64,000 nt of DNA from an uncultured Collinsella sp. (GTDB taxonomy: Bacteria > Actinomycetota > Coriobacteriia > Coriobacteriales > Coriobacteriaceae), in assembly GCA_934654775.1 (NCBI GenBank), contig CAKUGR010000014.1:1-64000 (forward strand), in the 5' to 3' direction. This document shows positions 25,254 through 33,657 of this stretch, piece by piece. How positions within the stretch are numbered: position 1 is the stretch's first letter; the number at the start of each line of letters is the position of its first letter. Both the position numbers and the translations under genes were made by a program. Under the pieces are notes generated by a model, which made no database searches, was not told where the DNA came from, and was given only the letters and a program-made list of their open reading frames with translations.

Positions 25254-27172
25254 TACTCCAGCTCAAACGCTCCGGTGTAGAGCTGATAGTAATACCCGCG
25301 CTTGGCGATGAGCTCGTCGTGGTTGCCGCGCTCGATGATGCGGCCGTGGTCCAGGCAGATGATCGCGTCGGAGTTGCGCACGGTGGAGAGGCGGTGTGCG
25401 ATGACAAACGTCGTGCGGCCCTCCATGAGCTTGTCCATGCCGGCCTGCACGATAGCCTCGGTGCGGGTGTCGATGGAGCTCGTGGCCTCGTCCAGAATCA
25501 TCGCCGGCGGATCGGCGACGGCGGCGCGCGCGATCGAGATCAGCTGGCGCTGGCCCTGCGACAGCTGCGCACCGTTGCCGGTGAGCATGGTGTCGTAGCC
25601 GTCGGGCAGGCGGGTGATAAAGTCATCCGCGCCCGCGAGCTTGGCCGCCGCGATGCACTCCTCGTCGGTGGCGTCCAGGTTGCCGTAGCGGATGTTGTCC
25701 ATCACGGTGCCGGTGAACAGGTTCACGTCCTGCAGCACCACGCCCAGCGAGCGACGCAGGTCGGACTTGCGAATCTTGTTGACGTTGATGCCGTCGTAGC
25801 GGATCTTGCCGTCGGCAATGTCGTAGAAGCGGTTGATGAGGTTGGTGATGGTCGTCTTGCCGGCACCGGTGGCGCCGACAAACGCGACCTTCTGGCCCGG
25901 CTTGGCGTACACAGACACGCCGTGCAGCACCTCGTGGTCGGGCGTATAGCCAAAGTCCACGTTGTCCATGACCAGGTCGCCACGCAGCGGCACGTACTCG
26001 ATCTCGCCAGTTGCACGGTGCGGGTGCTTCCAGGCCCACATGCCGGTGCGGTGGTCGGCCTCCTCGAGCTGCCAGGTGTCGGGATTCACCTGTGCGTTGA
26101 CGAGCGTCACGTAGCCCTCGTCGGCCTCGGGCTCCTCGTCGAGTAGCTCAAAGATACGCTCGGCGCCGGCAAGGCCCATGACCACGGCGTTGATCTGCTG
26201 CGAGATCTGGCCGATCTGGCCGCAGAACTGCTTGGTCATGTTGAGGAACGGCACCACGACGGCGATGGAGAGTGCCATGCCCGAGAGGCTCAGGTTGGGC
26301 ACGCCCAGCGCCAGGAAGATGCCGCCGGTCAGCGCGACCAGCACGTAGAGCAAGTCGCCCAGGTTCCCGAGGATCGGCATGAGGATGTTGGCGTACATGT
26401 TGGCCTTCTGCGAGACCTCGAAGAGCTTCTCGTTGCGCTCGTCAAAATCGGCCTCGGCGGCGGACTCGTGACAGAACGCCTTGACGACTTTCTGGCCGTT
26501 CATGACTTCCTCGATATGGCCCTCGACCACGCCGAGCTCGGTCTGCTGCGCGATAAAGAAACGCGCGGAGTTGGAGCCGAGCAGCTTGGTCATAAAGGTC
26601 ATAAAGGCGACGCCGGCAATGATGACCAGGCACATCCACGCGCTGTAGTACAGCATGATGAAGAACACGGTGACGATGACGATGATCGTCATGAGCAGGT
26701 TGGGCAGCGACTGGCTGATCATCTGGCGCAGCGTGTCGATGTCGTTGGTGTAGTGGCTCATGATGTCGCCGCGCTGGTGCGTGTCGAAGTAGCGGATCGG
26801 CAGGTCCTGCATGCGGTTGAACATCTTCTCGCGCAGCTTCTCGAGCGAGCCCTGCGTGATGACGGCCATGGCGCGGTTCCAGAAGAGCGACGAGGCGACG
26901 CCCACGGCATAGATGCAGCCGAGGGTGGTCACAAGCTTCAAGATCTTGGGCTGCGCGGCCGTCCAGTCGCCCGACTGCCACGATTCGCTAATGACCTGCA
27001 GCGCGCTCTGGAGAAACGTCGCGCCGATGGAATTGATGATGGCGCAGAGCACCACGCCGGCGACGACGAGGGGCAAAAGCACTGGGTAGAAGCCAAAGAG
27101 CATCTTGATGAGGCGCGTCATGGTGCCGCCCTTGCGGTTGCGTGCGCGCTCGGCGGTCATTGCCTTACTCAT
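25253..27172 (-). CDS. ABC exporter half-transporter, catalytically complete subunit
   Basis: This 639-residue protein has a six-helix ABC exporter membrane domain and a C-terminal ATPase. Walker A is GATGAGKTT, the signature is LSQGQRQLISIARA, and Walker B is AMILDEATSSID with the catalytic Glu present. An ~50-residue insert rich in charged residues lies before the ATPase domain. Its partner, encoded just upstream with an 8-base overlap, lacks that Glu, so the two form an asymmetric heterodimer as in other multidrug/lipid exporters. The ATG at 27172 follows GGAAGGAGG; a longer frame to 27262 is antisense-like Arg/Pro sequence and was rejected. Confidence 0.92.
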   Translation of the reverse strand: MSKAMTAERARNRKGGTMTRLIKMLFGFYPVLLPLVVAGVVLCAIINSIGATFLQSALQVISESWQSGDWTAAQPKILKLVTTLGCIYAVGVASSLFWNRAMAVITQGSLEKLREKMFNRMQDLPIRYFDTHQRGDIMSHYTNDIDTLRQMISQSLPNLLMTIIVIVTVFFIMLYYSAWMCLVIIAGVAFMTFMTKLLGSNSARFFIAQQTELGVVEGHIEEVMNGQKVVKAFCHESAAEADFDERNEKLFEVSQKANMYANILMPILGNLGDLLYVLVALTGGIFLALGVPNLSLSGMALSIAVVVPFLNMTKQFCGQIGQISQQINAVVMGLAGAERIFELLDEEPEADEGYVTLVNAQVNPDTWQLEEADHRTGMWAWKHPHRATGEIEYVPLRGDLVMDNVDFGYTPDHEVLHGVSVYAKPGQKVAFVGATGAGKTTITNLINRFYDIADGKIRYDGINVNKIRKSDLRRSLGVVLQDVNLFTGTVMDNIRYGNLDATDEECIAAAKLAGADDFITRLPDGYDTMLTGNGAQLSQGQRQLISIARAAVADPPAMILDEATSSIDTRTEAIVQAGMDKLMEGRTTFVIAHRLSTVRNSDAIICLDHGRIIERGNHDELIAKRGYYYQLYTGAFELE

Positions 27173-28988
27173 GTGCCTCGCCTCCTTCCTGGGTCTGAGC
27201 TTGCGGTGAGGATGCCTCGGTGTCGGCTGCGGCGGTCTCGGCCGCCTCCTCGCCTTCGGCACTCAACTTGTTTTGCGAGGTAAAGGTCTCGCGGTAGATC
27301 TCGCTCGTCTTCAGCAGCTCGTCGTGGTTGCCGATGTCCTTGATGCGGCCGCCCTCCATGACGATGATGCGGTCGGCGTCCTGCACGGAGCTGATGCGCT
27401 GGGCGATGATGAGCTTGGTCGTGTTGGGCAGGTAGCTCGCCAGGCCCTCGCGGATCTTGGCGTCGGTCTTGGTGTCGACGGCGCTCGTGGAGTCGTCCAG
27501 GATCAGAATCTTGGGGCGACGCAGCAGGGCGCGCGCGATGCACAGGCGCTGCTTCTGGCCGCCGGAGACGTTGGAGCCGCCCTGCTCAATCCAAGTGTCG
27601 TAGCCCTTGGGGAAGCCGTCGACAAACTCGTCGGCGCAGGCCAGATGTGCGGCCTCGCGGACCTCCTCGTCGGTGGCGTTTGGGTCGCCCCAGCGCAGGT
27701 TCTCGGCGATGGTGCCGCTAAACAGCACGTTTTTCTGCAGGACCATGGCTACCTGGTGGCGCAGCGCGTCCAGGTCGTAGTCGCGCACGTCCACGCCGCC
27801 GACGCGCACGGTGCCCTCGGTGACATCGTACAGGCGGGCGATCAGGTTCACGAGCGTCGACTTGGCCGAGCCGGTGCCGCCGATAATACCGATGGTCTCG
27901 CCGCTCTTAATGTGCAGGTCGATATCGTCGAGCGCCTGGCGCTTCGCGTGCTCGGAATACTTAAAGCTCACGTGGTCAAAGTCGATGGAACCGTCGGCAA
28001 CCTCGAGCACGGGCTCGGCGGGATCGGCGATCGTGGGCTCGGCAGCCAGCACCTCGGTAATGCGGTGTGCCGATTCGTCGGCCATGGTCACCATGACAAA
28101 GATCATCGACAGCTGCATCAGACTCATCAGAATCTGGAAGCCGTAGGTAAAGATGGAGGAGAGCTGGCCCACGTCGAACAGGGTGCCCTGGCTCGTGATG
28201 ATGAGCTCGGAACCCAGGTAGATGATGACGACGAACGCGCCGTTGACGCAGATGTTCATCATGGGGTTGTTGAAGGCGAGCAGCTTCTCGGCGCGGGTGA
28301 AGTCCATCTGGACGTCGCGCGCGGCGGTGGCGAACTTCTCCTTCTCGTAGTCCTGGCGCACGTAACTCTTGACCACGCGCATGCCGGTGACGTTTTCCTC
28401 AACGGATTCGTTGAGCGCGTCGTACTTGTGGAAGACGCGGGCAAAGATCGGGCGCACCTTATGGATGATGAAGAACAGGCCAAAGCCCAGCAGCGGAATG
28501 ATGACCAGGTAGACCATGGCGACGCTGCCGCCCATGGCGTATGCCATGGTAAAGGCAAAGACCAGCACCAGCGGCGAGCGCACGGCGATGCGAATGAGCA
28601 TCATAAAGGCCTGCTGCACGTTGTTGATGTCGGTGGTGAGGCGGGTGACGAGCGAGGAGCTCGAGAACTCGTCGATGTTGGCGAAGCTGAACGTCTGGAT
28701 TTTGTAGAACAGGTCGCGACGCAGGTTCTTGGCAAAGCCGCAGCTGGCATGGCTGCAGGTGATGCCCGCGGCGGCGCCAAAGGCGAGTGACGTCAGCGCG
28801 ATGAGTATGAGAAGGCCGGCGGTGGGCAGCATCTCGGTAACGGCGGTGCCGTCCTTGATGGCGTCGATCATGTCGGCGGTGATAAACGGGATCATCATCT
28901 GGCAGATTACCTCGCCAAGCACCAGCAGCGGCGTGGCGATCGTGACCTTCATGTAATCGCGGATGCTGCCCATAAGGGTTTTAATCAT
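27165..28988 (-). CDS. ABC exporter half-transporter, degenerate-site subunit
   Basis: This 607-residue exporter subunit has six membrane helices, then an ATPase domain with Walker A GGTGSAKST, signature VSGGQKQRLCIARA and Walker B LILDDSTSAVD, where Asp replaces the catalytic Glu. This change marks the non-hydrolysing site of heterodimeric exporters. It starts with ATG at 28988 after GGGAGGAAC and overlaps the MarR gene by 8 bases; its own end overlaps the next ABC gene by 8 bases. The three genes are thus one tightly coupled operon. Substrate is unknown; MarR control suggests a drug, bile compound or similar. Confidence 0.92.
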   Translation of the reverse strand: MIKTLMGSIRDYMKVTIATPLLVLGEVICQMMIPFITADMIDAIKDGTAVTEMLPTAGLLILIALTSLAFGAAAGITCSHASCGFAKNLRRDLFYKIQTFSFANIDEFSSSSLVTRLTTDINNVQQAFMMLIRIAVRSPLVLVFAFTMAYAMGGSVAMVYLVIIPLLGFGLFFIIHKVRPIFARVFHKYDALNESVEENVTGMRVVKSYVRQDYEKEKFATAARDVQMDFTRAEKLLAFNNPMMNICVNGAFVVIIYLGSELIITSQGTLFDVGQLSSIFTYGFQILMSLMQLSMIFVMVTMADESAHRITEVLAAEPTIADPAEPVLEVADGSIDFDHVSFKYSEHAKRQALDDIDLHIKSGETIGIIGGTGSAKSTLVNLIARLYDVTEGTVRVGGVDVRDYDLDALRHQVAMVLQKNVLFSGTIAENLRWGDPNATDEEVREAAHLACADEFVDGFPKGYDTWIEQGGSNVSGGQKQRLCIARALLRRPKILILDDSTSAVDTKTDAKIREGLASYLPNTTKLIIAQRISSVQDADRIIVMEGGRIKDIGNHDELLKTSEIYRETFTSQNKLSAEGEEAAETAAADTEASSPQAQTQEGGEAHE

Positions 28989-29487
28989 CCAGTTCCTCCC
29001 AGGTTACGCGGATTTTATCGAGCATTTCGGCGAGGTCCTCGCGCTCGTCGTGGGTGAGCGCGCTAAAGGCCTGCTCTCTAAAGCGAATGCGGGCAGCCTG
29101 CTCTACGTGGGCCTTTTCCCATCCCGCTTCGGTCAGGCGAATGGTGAGCTGCCGCCGGTCTTTGGGATTGCGGCTGCGCTCGATAAGGCCGGCGCATTCG
29201 ATCTTGGAGAGAATCTCGGAAAGCGAACCGGGCTTAAGATCAAAGTGCAGGCCTAGTTCCTGCTGTGACATCTCGCCGTTTGGCTGCTTGGCGAGCAGGC
29301 AGACGATGGGGGCCTTTCCCGAGGCGCCGCCGCCGTGAAAGTGCAGAAAGTGGCCGCAGAAGCCCAGCCCGTTTAGGATGTGCTTGGCGAGCGCGTCTGA
29401 TTGGGACTGTGCCGCGGGCGCATCTGCGGGTTCATGAGGGTCGCCGCCCGGCGTGTGGGGGCAGAGGCCGATGTGGTCATCGCACAT
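28981..29487 (-). CDS. MarR-family repressor of the ABC exporter operon
   Basis: This 168-residue regulator has a MarR winged helix: MSQQELGLHFDLKPGSLSEIL (recognition region, cited by its ends), IERSRNPKDRRQLTIRLTE (wing). The N-terminal 35 residues are rich in Cys, His and Asp (MCDDHIGLCPH) and a second HFLHFHGGG stretch follows, which might bind metal; that is inference. The ATG at 29487 follows AAGGAG by seven bases; a TTG at 29520 inside the operator is rejected. It probably represses its own operon through the dyad just upstream. Confidence 0.9.
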   Translation of the reverse strand: MCDDHIGLCPHTPGGDPHEPADAPAAQSQSDALAKHILNGLGFCGHFLHFHGGGASGKAPIVCLLAKQPNGEMSQQELGLHFDLKPGSLSEILSKIECAGLIERSRNPKDRRQLTIRLTEAGWEKAHVEQAARIRFREQAFSALTHDEREDLAEMLDKIRVTWEELDD

Positions 29488-29503
29488 GGTGTCGCTCCTT
29501 TCT

Positions 29504-29566
29504 TTAGTTAGGTAGTGCAATTGTTTTGTGCCTAACTAATCTAGGAGTGCAAGAAATAAATGTCAA
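29504..29566 (-). promoter_or_regulatory. Promoter and dyad operator of the marR-ABC operon
   Basis: On the minus strand TTGACA (29561-29566) and TAGATT (29538-29543) are 17 bp apart. Starting at the -10 box, TTAGTTAGG (29504-29512) and CCTAACTAA (29531-29539) form a perfect 9-bp dyad with an 18-bp centre. A repressor there would block the start site. Confidence 0.85.
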
Positions 29567-29583
29567 GGTACCAAACTTATTAA

Positions 29584-29612
29584 GTTACGGCGTTTTACCA
29601 AACGCCGTAACC
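29584..29612. repeat. Dispersed hairpin (family 3), copy 1
   Basis: GTTACGGCGTTT faces AAACGCCGTAAC across five bases. The same ~30 bases, followed by CGACGCTGC after a short variable step, occur at 57500. Confidence 0.8.
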
Positions 29613-29818
29613 GCTCGACGCTGCAAACGCTCCTAAGCGGCAATCTGATCCCTTGGGGACGAAGGAAAAGGTATCGTTTTGGGCTGCGATGATGCCTTTC
29701 GAAGCGGCCTTGCCAAAAACTATGCCTAATTACTACGATGAATCCAGCAACGCTGACCACAACAGCTGCTTCTGAAAAAACGCAAGCTATCTACCTGCGG
29801 TTTTGTTGGAGAGAAATT

Positions 29819-29981
29819 CGTTGTGGTTGGAGGCGGGCGGTTAAACGTAGTAAATAGGCATAGTTTTGAAATGGCGCTATATGAGTAGCATCAACTAGGC
29901 CGCTATGGAGCAAACAGCCCCCATTTCCGAAACCTTTCCGCAACAATTTGCCCTTCGTACCGCTCGCCTCCGCCCACAACG
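29819..29981. repeat. Imperfect ~25-bp inverted repeat upstream of kinase gene
   Basis: CGTTGTGGTTGGAGGCGGGC (29819-29838) and following bases pair with 29956-29981 with few mismatches. CCAAAAACTATGCC (about 29713-29726) and GGCATAGTTTTG (29857) form another pair overlapping it. The 560-base gap 29488-30047 holds only the operon promoter, the family 3 hairpin and this structure; no gene is seen. Confidence 0.6.
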
Positions 29982-30047
29982 CCTCCTGCGCTACACTTAG
30001 TCGCACTGTGGCGCTGCCGCGCCGCGCCCGAAACAAGGGAGACCCTT

Positions 30048-30872
30048 ATGAAGAACACTCAGCTGCTGCTGATCAACGATATGTGCGGTTACGGCAAGGT
30101 CGCGCTTTCCGCCATGCTGCCGGTGCTGTCGCACATGGGCTACCGTATCCATAACCTGCCGACGGCGCTCGTGTCCGACACGCTCAACTACCCCAAGTTC
30201 TACATCCACGACACCACGGAGTACGTGCGTCAGAGTCTTGCCATCTGGGAAGAACTCGGCTTTGAGTTCGACGCCATCTCGACCGGCTTTATCGTGACCG
30301 AGGAAGAGACGCGTATCATCTCGGACTTTTGCCACCGTCGCGCGCAAAAGGGCACCAAGGTGTTCGTCGACCCCATCATGGGCGACAACGGCAAGCTCTA
30401 TGCCGGTGTGCCCGAGTCCACGATCGGCCTCATGAGGCATCTGCTCGAGTGCGCCGACTACGCGGTTCCTAACTATACCGAGGCCTGCCTGCTCACCGAT
30501 ACGCCCATCGCCGAGCAAATCACGCCTGACGAGGCTCGCGTCCTTGTGGACGCTATGCGCGCGCTGGGCGCCAAGTCGGTGGTCATTACGAGTGCCGTGG
30601 TCAATGGCACGAACGCCGTTATCGGTTACGCCCATGTGACGGGGGAGTACTTTACGATTCCCTTTGAGCTCATTCCGGTCTATTTCCCGGGCACGGGCGA
30701 CACGTTCTCAGCGGTGCTCGTCGGCCGCGTGATGGCTGGTTGGAGTCTGCAGCGCGCAACGGCCGATGCCATGCGCGTGGTGGCGGAGCTTATCGAGCGC
30801 AACGCCGACCAGGAGGACAAGTCCGCCGGCCTTCCCATCGAGGCCTGCCTGGATGTGATCGACCATGAGTAA
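30048..30872 (+). CDS. Pyridoxamine kinase-like (PfkB/ThiD-type) enzyme
   Basis: This 274-residue kinase begins with NDMCGYGKVALSAMLPVLS (an active-site stretch typical of bacterial pyridoxal/pyridoxamine kinases), contains VDPIMGDNGKLY, PNYTEACLLT and the anion-hole motif GTGDTFSAVL near residue 223. It would phosphorylate pyridoxal or pyridoxamine for PLP salvage. The ATG at 30048 follows AGGGAG. Its last 8 bases overlap the next gene (ATGAGTAA), suggesting co-translation. Confidence 0.9.
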   Translation: MKNTQLLLINDMCGYGKVALSAMLPVLSHMGYRIHNLPTALVSDTLNYPKFYIHDTTEYVRQSLAIWEELGFEFDAISTGFIVTEEETRIISDFCHRRAQKGTKVFVDPIMGDNGKLYAGVPESTIGLMRHLLECADYAVPNYTEACLLTDTPIAEQITPDEARVLVDAMRALGAKSVVITSAVVNGTNAVIGYAHVTGEYFTIPFELIPVYFPGTGDTFSAVLVGRVMAGWSLQRATADAMRVVAELIERNADQEDKSAGLPIEACLDVIDHE

Positions 30873-31194
30873 CGCCGGCGAGAGTGGCCCCGAGCCCGCG
30901 AGCGAGAACAAGCCGCTCGGTGCGCCACGCGGCAAGCGCCCACGTATCCGCATTAGCTGCGTGGACCAGCTGGGTACGTGTCGTTGCCACCATGGCCACA
31001 AGCCGGGCGACGTGTTCGACTTCGACCGCGACCGCGGCAAGATGTGCTCCATGGCCTGCCATGTGGGCTTTCCCTATATCGATATCCTGCGCTACGGCGG
31101 CACCGTGCCCGGTAACGAGCCCGGCACGGCAAAGTTCTGCTGCCCCGAGGTCGATACGTTGAACGTCTGGCTCGCCGAGATCGTCGACGAGTAA
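30865..31194 (+). CDS. Small TIGR04076-type cysteine-rich protein
   Basis: This 109-residue protein has a Pro/Glu-rich N-terminus, then RISCVDQLGTCRCHHGHKPGD and FDFDRDRGKMCSMACHVGFP, DILRYGGTVPGN, KFCCPEVDT. The order Cys...GHKxGD...GKMC...LRYGG...CP fits the uncharacterised TIGR04076 family; the Cys/His set suggests a metal or redox role, unproven. It overlaps the kinase gene by 8 bases. Its last 87 bases are duplicated at 32881-32967 on the far side of the ATPase gene. Confidence 0.75.
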   Translation: MSNAGESGPEPASENKPLGAPRGKRPRIRISCVDQLGTCRCHHGHKPGDVFDFDRDRGKMCSMACHVGFPYIDILRYGGTVPGNEPGTAKFCCPEVDTLNVWLAEIVDE

Positions 31195-31325
31195 TCGAGC
31201 GTGGATTTTCTCCCACCGAGATAATGAGCGTGGATTTTCTCCCGTTTTGGATGCCATTTAGCGCTCAAAGTGGGAGATAGTCCTCGCTCGATTTGTATGG
31301 GGGAGAAAAACCACGCTCGATTTGT
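31108..31325. repeat. Left ~215-bp direct repeat flanking the ATPase gene
   Basis: This copy contains the last 87 bases of the TIGR04076-type gene and the nested hairpin after it. The right copy starts 1773 bp later at 32881. The coding part differs at only a few positions; the hairpin part has drifted more. Confidence 0.85.
31196..31319. repeat. Nested hairpin with GGATTTTCTCCC arms, copy A
   Basis: Outer arms 31196-31214 and 31301-31319, inner arms 31225-31243 and 31272-31290, all built from the same word (AGCGTGGATTTTCTCCC or complement). The central loop ends in GCGCTCAAAGTGGGA, the same 15 bases as at 466-480 in the 62-bp array. Confidence 0.8.
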
Positions 31326-31402
31326 ATATGGGAATTCCGACTTCGCTTATGCCTATGCTTAGGCGTTGTCGTCGTTGTTCTGTGCGCGAGTAAGGTCAAA
31401 TT

Positions 31403-31480
31403 TCTGCATTTCATCCGATTTCGGTACTAAAAATCTCTGCATTTCATCGATAATAGTCGATATAAATATCTGCATTTCAT
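31403..31480. repeat. Three 33-bp-spaced TCTGCATTTCAT repeats
   Basis: TCTGCATTTCAT occurs at 31403-31414, 31436-31447 and 31469-31480, exactly 33 bp apart, ending 24 bp before the ATPase start. The spacing equals about three helical turns and also eleven codons. It may be a binding array controlling the gene. The surrounding 309-base gap holds otherwise only the nested hairpin. Confidence 0.75.
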
Positions 31481-31503
31481 TTATCGAGGCGATGGGAGAG
31501 CTT

Positions 31504-32865
31504 ATGTTGCGCAGGAAAATCGCTGATGAGCTTGATTGTTGGCAGAGATCCATTGAACGAAAGGCGTTGTTCGTCACGGGTTCTCGCCAAATCGGTAAGA
31601 GCTACTCGATTCGCGAGTTCGGGAAGTCAAACTACGCAACCTATATCGAGCTCAATCTCGCGGAAAACCGCCAGGCAAAAGACGCCCTTCTCGGGGCGAG
31701 GGATGCTGATGACTTCATCAGCAGGGTGACGCTTCTCACGGGCAAGTCGATAGCGCCGGGCAAAACTCTCGTATTTATCGATGAGGTGCAGGAGGCGCCG
31801 GACATCATGACGATGGCCAAGTTCCTTGTCGAGGACGGCCGTTGTCGCTGGGCGTTCTCGGGGTCCATGCTTGGGACCCAATTCAAGGGCGTCAGGTCTT
31901 ATCCCGTGGGGTACGTCCATGAGCTCAGGATGTTCCCGCTGGATTTTGAGGAGTTCAGCTGGGCGATTGAGGTGAGCGAAGAGGCGAGGCGCTCGATTCG
32001 CGATGCGTGCCGCAACGAGACGCCGGTTCCTGGTTATATTCACGACGCAATGATGGCTAACTTCAGGACCTATATCGTCGTTGGCGGTATGCCGGAGGTC
32101 GTGCAGCGATTCCTCGACACGCAGGGTGATCTGGCGTCCGTCCACCAGCTTCAGTCCGATCTGAACGGGCAATACCGTCGGGATATCTCAAAATACGCGA
32201 ACGGACGCGCGCTCCAGGTGCAGAGCATTTTCGACCAGCTGCCCGTCATGCTGGAGGGCGAGAACAAGCGTTTCGTGCTCAACTCCATAGATCCCAAGGC
32301 GCATTACGAGAAATACCAGCGAGATTTTGTCTGGCTTGTCGATGCCGGCGTCGCTCTCAAGACCGACATCGTGACCGAGCCCAAGTCCCCGCTGCTTAAG
32401 ACGGCACGGCCGTCCCAGTTCAAGCTGTACCAGTCCGATACCGGGATGCTGATGGCCCGTTATCCTATCGGGGTCGCCCAGGCGGCGTACCTCGACAGCA
32501 AGGAGCCCAACCTCGGCGGCGTGTACGAAAACGTGGTGGCTCAGCAGCTGGCTGCCCAAAATCGCCAGCTTTACTACTATCAGACAAAAAAGCGCGGTGA
32601 AGTGGACTTTGTGGTTGACGGACCGGATGGAACGGCTGTTCCGATCGAGGTTAAATCGGGCTCCTACTACCATGCGCACGCCGCACTCGGCCATGTGCTT
32701 GAAACGGCCGAGTATGGCGTAAAACGCGGGATTGTTTTCTCGAGAGGCAACGTTGAGCGTGACGGGGGCGTTCTCTATCTGCCTCTGTATGCGATCTGGA
32801 CCCTTTCGGATGTTTTTGGTGACTCCCGTGCCGAGGGGATAAAGCTGGAGGTCAAACCCGTCTAG
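31504..32865 (+). CDS. DUF4143-type ATPase with C-terminal nuclease-like domain
   Basis: This ~453-residue protein has an AAA-type ATPase domain: Walker A GSRQIGKSYS, Walker B LVFIDEVQEAP, and an arginine region GSMLGTQFKG. The C-terminal half is a DUF4143 domain with a PD-(D/E)XK-like core (GEVDFVVDG...IEVKSG). Such proteins are common, often mobile, and their task is unclear. The ATG at 31504 has GGGAG five bases upstream; ATG 31492 is an alternative. The gene lies between ~215-bp direct repeats that copy the end of the previous gene, so it looks like an inserted cassette. Three spaced repeats precede it. Confidence 0.85.
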   Translation: MLRRKIADELDCWQRSIERKALFVTGSRQIGKSYSIREFGKSNYATYIELNLAENRQAKDALLGARDADDFISRVTLLTGKSIAPGKTLVFIDEVQEAPDIMTMAKFLVEDGRCRWAFSGSMLGTQFKGVRSYPVGYVHELRMFPLDFEEFSWAIEVSEEARRSIRDACRNETPVPGYIHDAMMANFRTYIVVGGMPEVVQRFLDTQGDLASVHQLQSDLNGQYRRDISKYANGRALQVQSIFDQLPVMLEGENKRFVLNSIDPKAHYEKYQRDFVWLVDAGVALKTDIVTEPKSPLLKTARPSQFKLYQSDTGMLMARYPIGVAQAAYLDSKEPNLGGVYENVVAQQLAAQNRQLYYYQTKKRGEVDFVVDGPDGTAVPIEVKSGSYYHAHAALGHVLETAEYGVKRGIVFSRGNVERDGGVLYLPLYAIWTLSDVFGDSRAEGIKLEVKPV

Positions 32866-32877
32866 GGCCAGTTCCGA

Positions 32878-32967
32878 ATGCCCGGCAACGAGCCCGGTAC
32901 GGCCAAGTTCTGCTGCCCCGAGGTCGATACGTTAAACGTCTGGCTCGCCGAGATCGTCAACGAGTAA
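32878..32967 (+). pseudogene. Duplicated 3' fragment of the TIGR04076-type gene
   Basis: 29 codons from ATG to TAA encode PGNEPGTAKFCCPEVDT... and match the last part of the gene at 30865-31194, with one or two changes (Asp to Asn near the end). It lacks the first 80 residues. Confidence 0.85.
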
Positions 32968-33092
32968 TCGAGCGAGGATTTTCTCCCGCCTAGGTGACGA
33001 GGGTGGATTATCTCCCGTTTTGGATGCAGTTTCGCGCTCAAAGTGGGAGATAATCCACCCTCGATTTGCATATGGGAGAAAATCCTCCCTCG
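32881..33092. repeat. Right ~215-bp direct repeat flanking the ATPase gene
   Basis: Counterpart of 31108-31325. Recombination between the two copies would remove 1773 bp including the whole ATPase gene and restore an intact upstream gene. Confidence 0.85.
32969..33092. repeat. Nested hairpin with GGATTTTCTCCC arms, copy B
   Basis: Outer arms 32969-32987/33074-33092; inner arms 32998-33016/33045-33063 are perfect over 19 bp. GCGCTCAAAGTGGGA is at 33034-33048. It separates the convergent ATPase and phosphatase genes and could act as a two-way terminator. Confidence 0.85.
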
Positions 33093-33128
33093 GTGTATGC
33101 CGATGGCGCGGTTCGCGCGCTCGATAAC

Positions 33129-33575
33129 CTATAGTTGCTCGAGCATGGCGGTACAACCGTCGAGCACGTCGCGGTAGGTGGCATCGAAGTTGCCGGTGTA
33201 CCAGGGATCGGCCACGTCGCCGGGGCGCTCGGTCCAATCGAGCAAGCGCGTAATCTTGTCTGTGGGGTCGTCGCCAAAGATGCGACGCAGGCCACGCGCG
33301 TTCTCAGCATCCATATAGACAATATGATCCCAGTCGCCATACTCCGCGCGACGCACCTGACGCGCGCGATGTGCTACGACGGGAATCCCGACCTCGCGCA
33401 GCTTGGCAACGGTGCCGCGATGTGGCGTGTTGCCGATCTCCTCGGTCGAGGTCGCAGCAGAATCGATAACGAACTCCGCCTCGCGTCCGGCACGGCGCAC
33501 CAGCTCAGTAAACACCGACTCAGCCATCGTCGAGCGACAAATGTTCCCATGGCAGATAAACAGGATTTTATGCAC
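33129..33575 (-). CDS. Low-molecular-weight protein-tyrosine phosphatase
   Basis: This 148-residue enzyme has the P-loop CHGNICRS at residues ~8-15 immediately after the first strand, a DSAATSTEEIGN segment, VYMDAENARGL and the catalytic-acid loop DVADPWYTG. It dephosphorylates Tyr-phosphorylated proteins in the cytoplasm or acts on small aryl phosphates. A GTG start at 33575 follows GGAG by seven bases. An ATG frame to 33647 runs through a dispersed palindrome and is rejected. A decayed copy of the P-loop region is at 37721-37762. Confidence 0.92.
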   Translation of the reverse strand: MHKILFICHGNICRSTMAESVFTELVRRAGREAEFVIDSAATSTEEIGNTPHRGTVAKLREVGIPVVAHRARQVRRAEYGDWDHIVYMDAENARGLRRIFGDDPTDKITRLLDWTERPGDVADPWYTGNFDATYRDVLDGCTAMLEQL

Positions 33576-33595
33576 GGAAGATCTCCTATCTAAGG

Positions 33596-33657
33596 ATGTG
33601 ACAAAGGGACCGCTCACAATGTGACAAAGAGACAGTCCCTTAGTCACATTGTGAGCG
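33596..33657. repeat. Dispersed palindrome (family 1), compound copy
   Basis: A half copy ATGTGACAAAGGGAC (33596-33610) is followed by a long hairpin, CGCTCACAATGTGAC with its complement at 33643-33657, which encloses another degenerate copy. Confidence 0.8.

Noticed and set aside
27173..27262. N-terminal extension of the second ABC gene
   Set aside because: The added residues are Arg/Pro-rich antisense of the other ABC gene, and GGAAGGAGG marks ATG 27172.
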